Shown in pieces: positions 6,081 through 6,879 of a DNA stretch of 6,879 nt; position 1 is the stretch's first letter; each line of letters starts with the position of its first letter. This DNA is from Bryobacterales bacterium (GTDB lineage: Bacteria > Acidobacteriota > Terriglobia > Bryobacterales > Bryobacteraceae): NCBI GenBank assembly GCA_030838885.1, contig JAUZEU010000161.1:1-6879 (forward strand), written 5' to 3'. A program made the translations under genes and the position numbers. Under the pieces are notes generated by a model. The model had not been told where the DNA came from. It did no database searches and saw only the letters and a program-made list of their open reading frames with translations.

Positions 6081-6755
6081 TCAGCTTGCGATCCAGCCAT
6101 CCGCCAGATTGATGGTACGGTCGCTGTACTCGGCGTTTTTCTCGGAGTGGGTCACCTGAATAATCGTGGTGCCTTCTTCATTCAGTTTTTTGAAAAGCTG
6201 CATGATTTCCTCGCCCTGGGCGGAGTGCAGGTTTCCGGTGGGTTCGTCGGCGAGAATGAGCTTGGGGCTGGCGATTACAGCACGCGCGATCGCGACCAAC
6301 TGCTGCTGCCCGCCGGATAGCTGGCTCGGGTACAAATCCTTCTTGCCGACAATGTGGAAGCGATCGAGCGAGTCCGCTACCAGGGCGGCCCTTTCCGCGC
6401 GCTTGACATTCCGGTACGACAAGGGCACGTCGAGGTTTTCGGCCACCGTGAGGTCATCCAGCAGGTGATAACTCTGAAAAACGAAGCCAATATAGCGCTT
6501 ATTCAGTTCGATACGCTGCTTCTGGTTGAGCTTATGCACCGGGTGTTCGAGCAGATTGTATTCGCCTGCCCAGCCGCTGTCGAGCATGCCGATGATGTTC
6601 AACAAAGTCGATTTTCCGGAGCCGGAAGGCCCCATGATGGTGATGAAGTCGCCTTCGTTGATATCCACGTCGATGCGGCGCAGAACGTAGGTTCGGGTCG
6701 GGCCGGTCTGATAGAAGCGTTCGACATTCCTGAGTTGTATGAGAGGCGTTGGCAT
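6081..6755 (-). CDS. ABC transporter ATP-binding protein, MacB/LolD type
   Basis: This is a complete 224-residue nucleotide-binding subunit. It has A-loop Y23, Walker A GPSGSGKST (42-50), Q-loop Q94 in FVFQSYHLL, signature LSGGQQQ (146-152), Walker B LILADEP (D170, E171) and H-loop H203 in VTHSE. Length and the 'LLNIIGMLD' and 'TVAENLDVPL' segments place it with the MacB/LolD/FtsE group, which powers mechanotransmission or export by FtsX-like permeases rather than import. Two positions depart from the usual group consensus: LSGGQQQLVAIARA has Leu where Arg is normal, and the D-loop reads GNLHS rather than GNLDS. It lies 34 bases downstream of a permease gene and just before the sigma-54 activator gene, in one apparent operon. 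No Shine-Dalgarno is visible before the ATG. Confidence 0.93.
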   Translation of the reverse strand: MPTPLIQLRNVERFYQTGPTRTYVLRRIDVDINEGDFITIMGPSGSGKSTLLNIIGMLDSGWAGEYNLLEHPVHKLNQKQRIELNKRYIGFVFQSYHLLDDLTVAENLDVPLSYRNVKRAERAALVADSLDRFHIVGKKDLYPSQLSGGQQQLVAIARAVIASPKLILADEPTGNLHSAQGEEIMQLFKKLNEEGTTIIQVTHSEKNAEYSDRTINLADGWIAS

Positions 6756-6789
6756 TCTGAGCGGGTGTTATATATCGCAGTGTAATCGG
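6756..6789 (-). other. Short intergenic gap between permease and ABC ATPase genes
   Basis: This 34-base AT-richer stretch contains GATATATAACA on the minus strand, which resembles a -10 element. No -35 partner stands at the right distance and no hairpin is visible. It is most likely just leader for the ATPase gene within a single transcript. Confidence 0.4.
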
Positions 6790-6879
6790 CTACTCATGCC
6801 GGAGCGCCGTCATCGGATCAACGTTAGCGGCACGCCTTGCCGGCAGGTAGCCCGCGACTGCAGCCACAACACCCAGGGC
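6790..6879 (-). CDS. FtsX/MacB-like ABC permease (C-terminal end, cut by window edge)
   Basis: The last 29 codons and a TAG stop are visible. The translation starts ALGVVAAVAGYLPARRAAN and ends VDPMTALRHE. A final hydrophobic helix followed by a P-x-RRAA-x-VDPM-x-ALR-x-E tail is the standard C-terminus of MacB/FtsX-type permeases, including the large acidobacterial permeases. These proteins act in the inner membrane and couple ATP hydrolysis by a partner ATPase to movement of a periplasmic domain, often for efflux or lipoprotein handling. The adjacent ATPase gene 34 bases downstream is the obvious partner. Nothing can be said about the periplasmic domain, the number of repeats or the substrate, because the rest lies outside the window. 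Confidence 0.82.
   Translation of the reverse strand, partial: ALGVVAAVAGYLPARRAANVDPMTALRHE

Noticed and set aside
6077..6100. Upstream ATG at 6100 for the response regulator
   Set aside because: The ATG at 6076 gives MAAPRILIADD, the normal distance before the first receiver strand, and avoids overlap with the ABC gene. It remains possible, since neither start has a clear Shine-Dalgarno.

Overview
The window is GC-rich, tightly packed bacterial chromosome. It contains six complete genes and two genes cut by the window edges, with intergenic gaps of only 10 to 34 bases. I infer an acidobacterium, perhaps of the Solibacter/Bryobacter group. The reasons are twin-arginine leaders of the type 'TRRxLL' on secreted proteins, a heparinase II/III-like enzyme, an FtsX/MacB-type permease ending in 'VDPMTALRHE', and an NtrC/NtrY pair next to an ABC exporter. 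No marker gene is present, so this placement is tentative.

Left part (1-1017, minus strand): a HAD-superfamily phosphatase gene runs into a ROK-family sugar kinase gene through a 4-base ATGA overlap. The kinase is cut by the left edge. Together they suggest handling of a phosphorylated sugar, but the substrate cannot be read from sequence.

Centre (1045-3385, plus strand): a divergent two-gene unit encodes two probably exported proteins with Tat-like leaders. The first is a 614-residue heparinase II/III-like polysaccharide lyase homologue. The second, 10 bases downstream, is a 161-residue CAP (SCP/PR-1, YkwD-like) domain protein. The start region of the lyase gene is unusual: a near-perfect Shine-Dalgarno sequence points to an ATT codon rather than to the available ATG or GTG. 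The lyase also carries Phe where relatives usually have the catalytic Tyr.

Right part (3366-6879, minus strand): four genes in the order permease (only its last 29 codons are in the window), MacB/LolD-like ABC ATPase, NtrC-type sigma-54 activator and NtrY-like membrane histidine kinase. Spacing is 34 bases, then 4 bases (or a 20-base overlap if the upstream start is used), then a 1-base TAATG overlap, so this looks like one operon. The kinase has two membrane segments joined by a loop of about 8 residues. It is therefore unlikely to bind a ligand outside the cell and may sense the membrane or the co-encoded transporter. The kinase gene and the CAP gene converge and overlap by 20 bases at their 3' ends.

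The most interesting unit is the ABC exporter plus sigma-54 two-component module. Its members share unusual motif variants: a D-loop His in the ATPase, a long receiver loop after the phospho-Asp, and GAFTDA in place of GAFTGA. No RNA genes, CRISPR arrays, insertion sequences or convincing terminators were seen.
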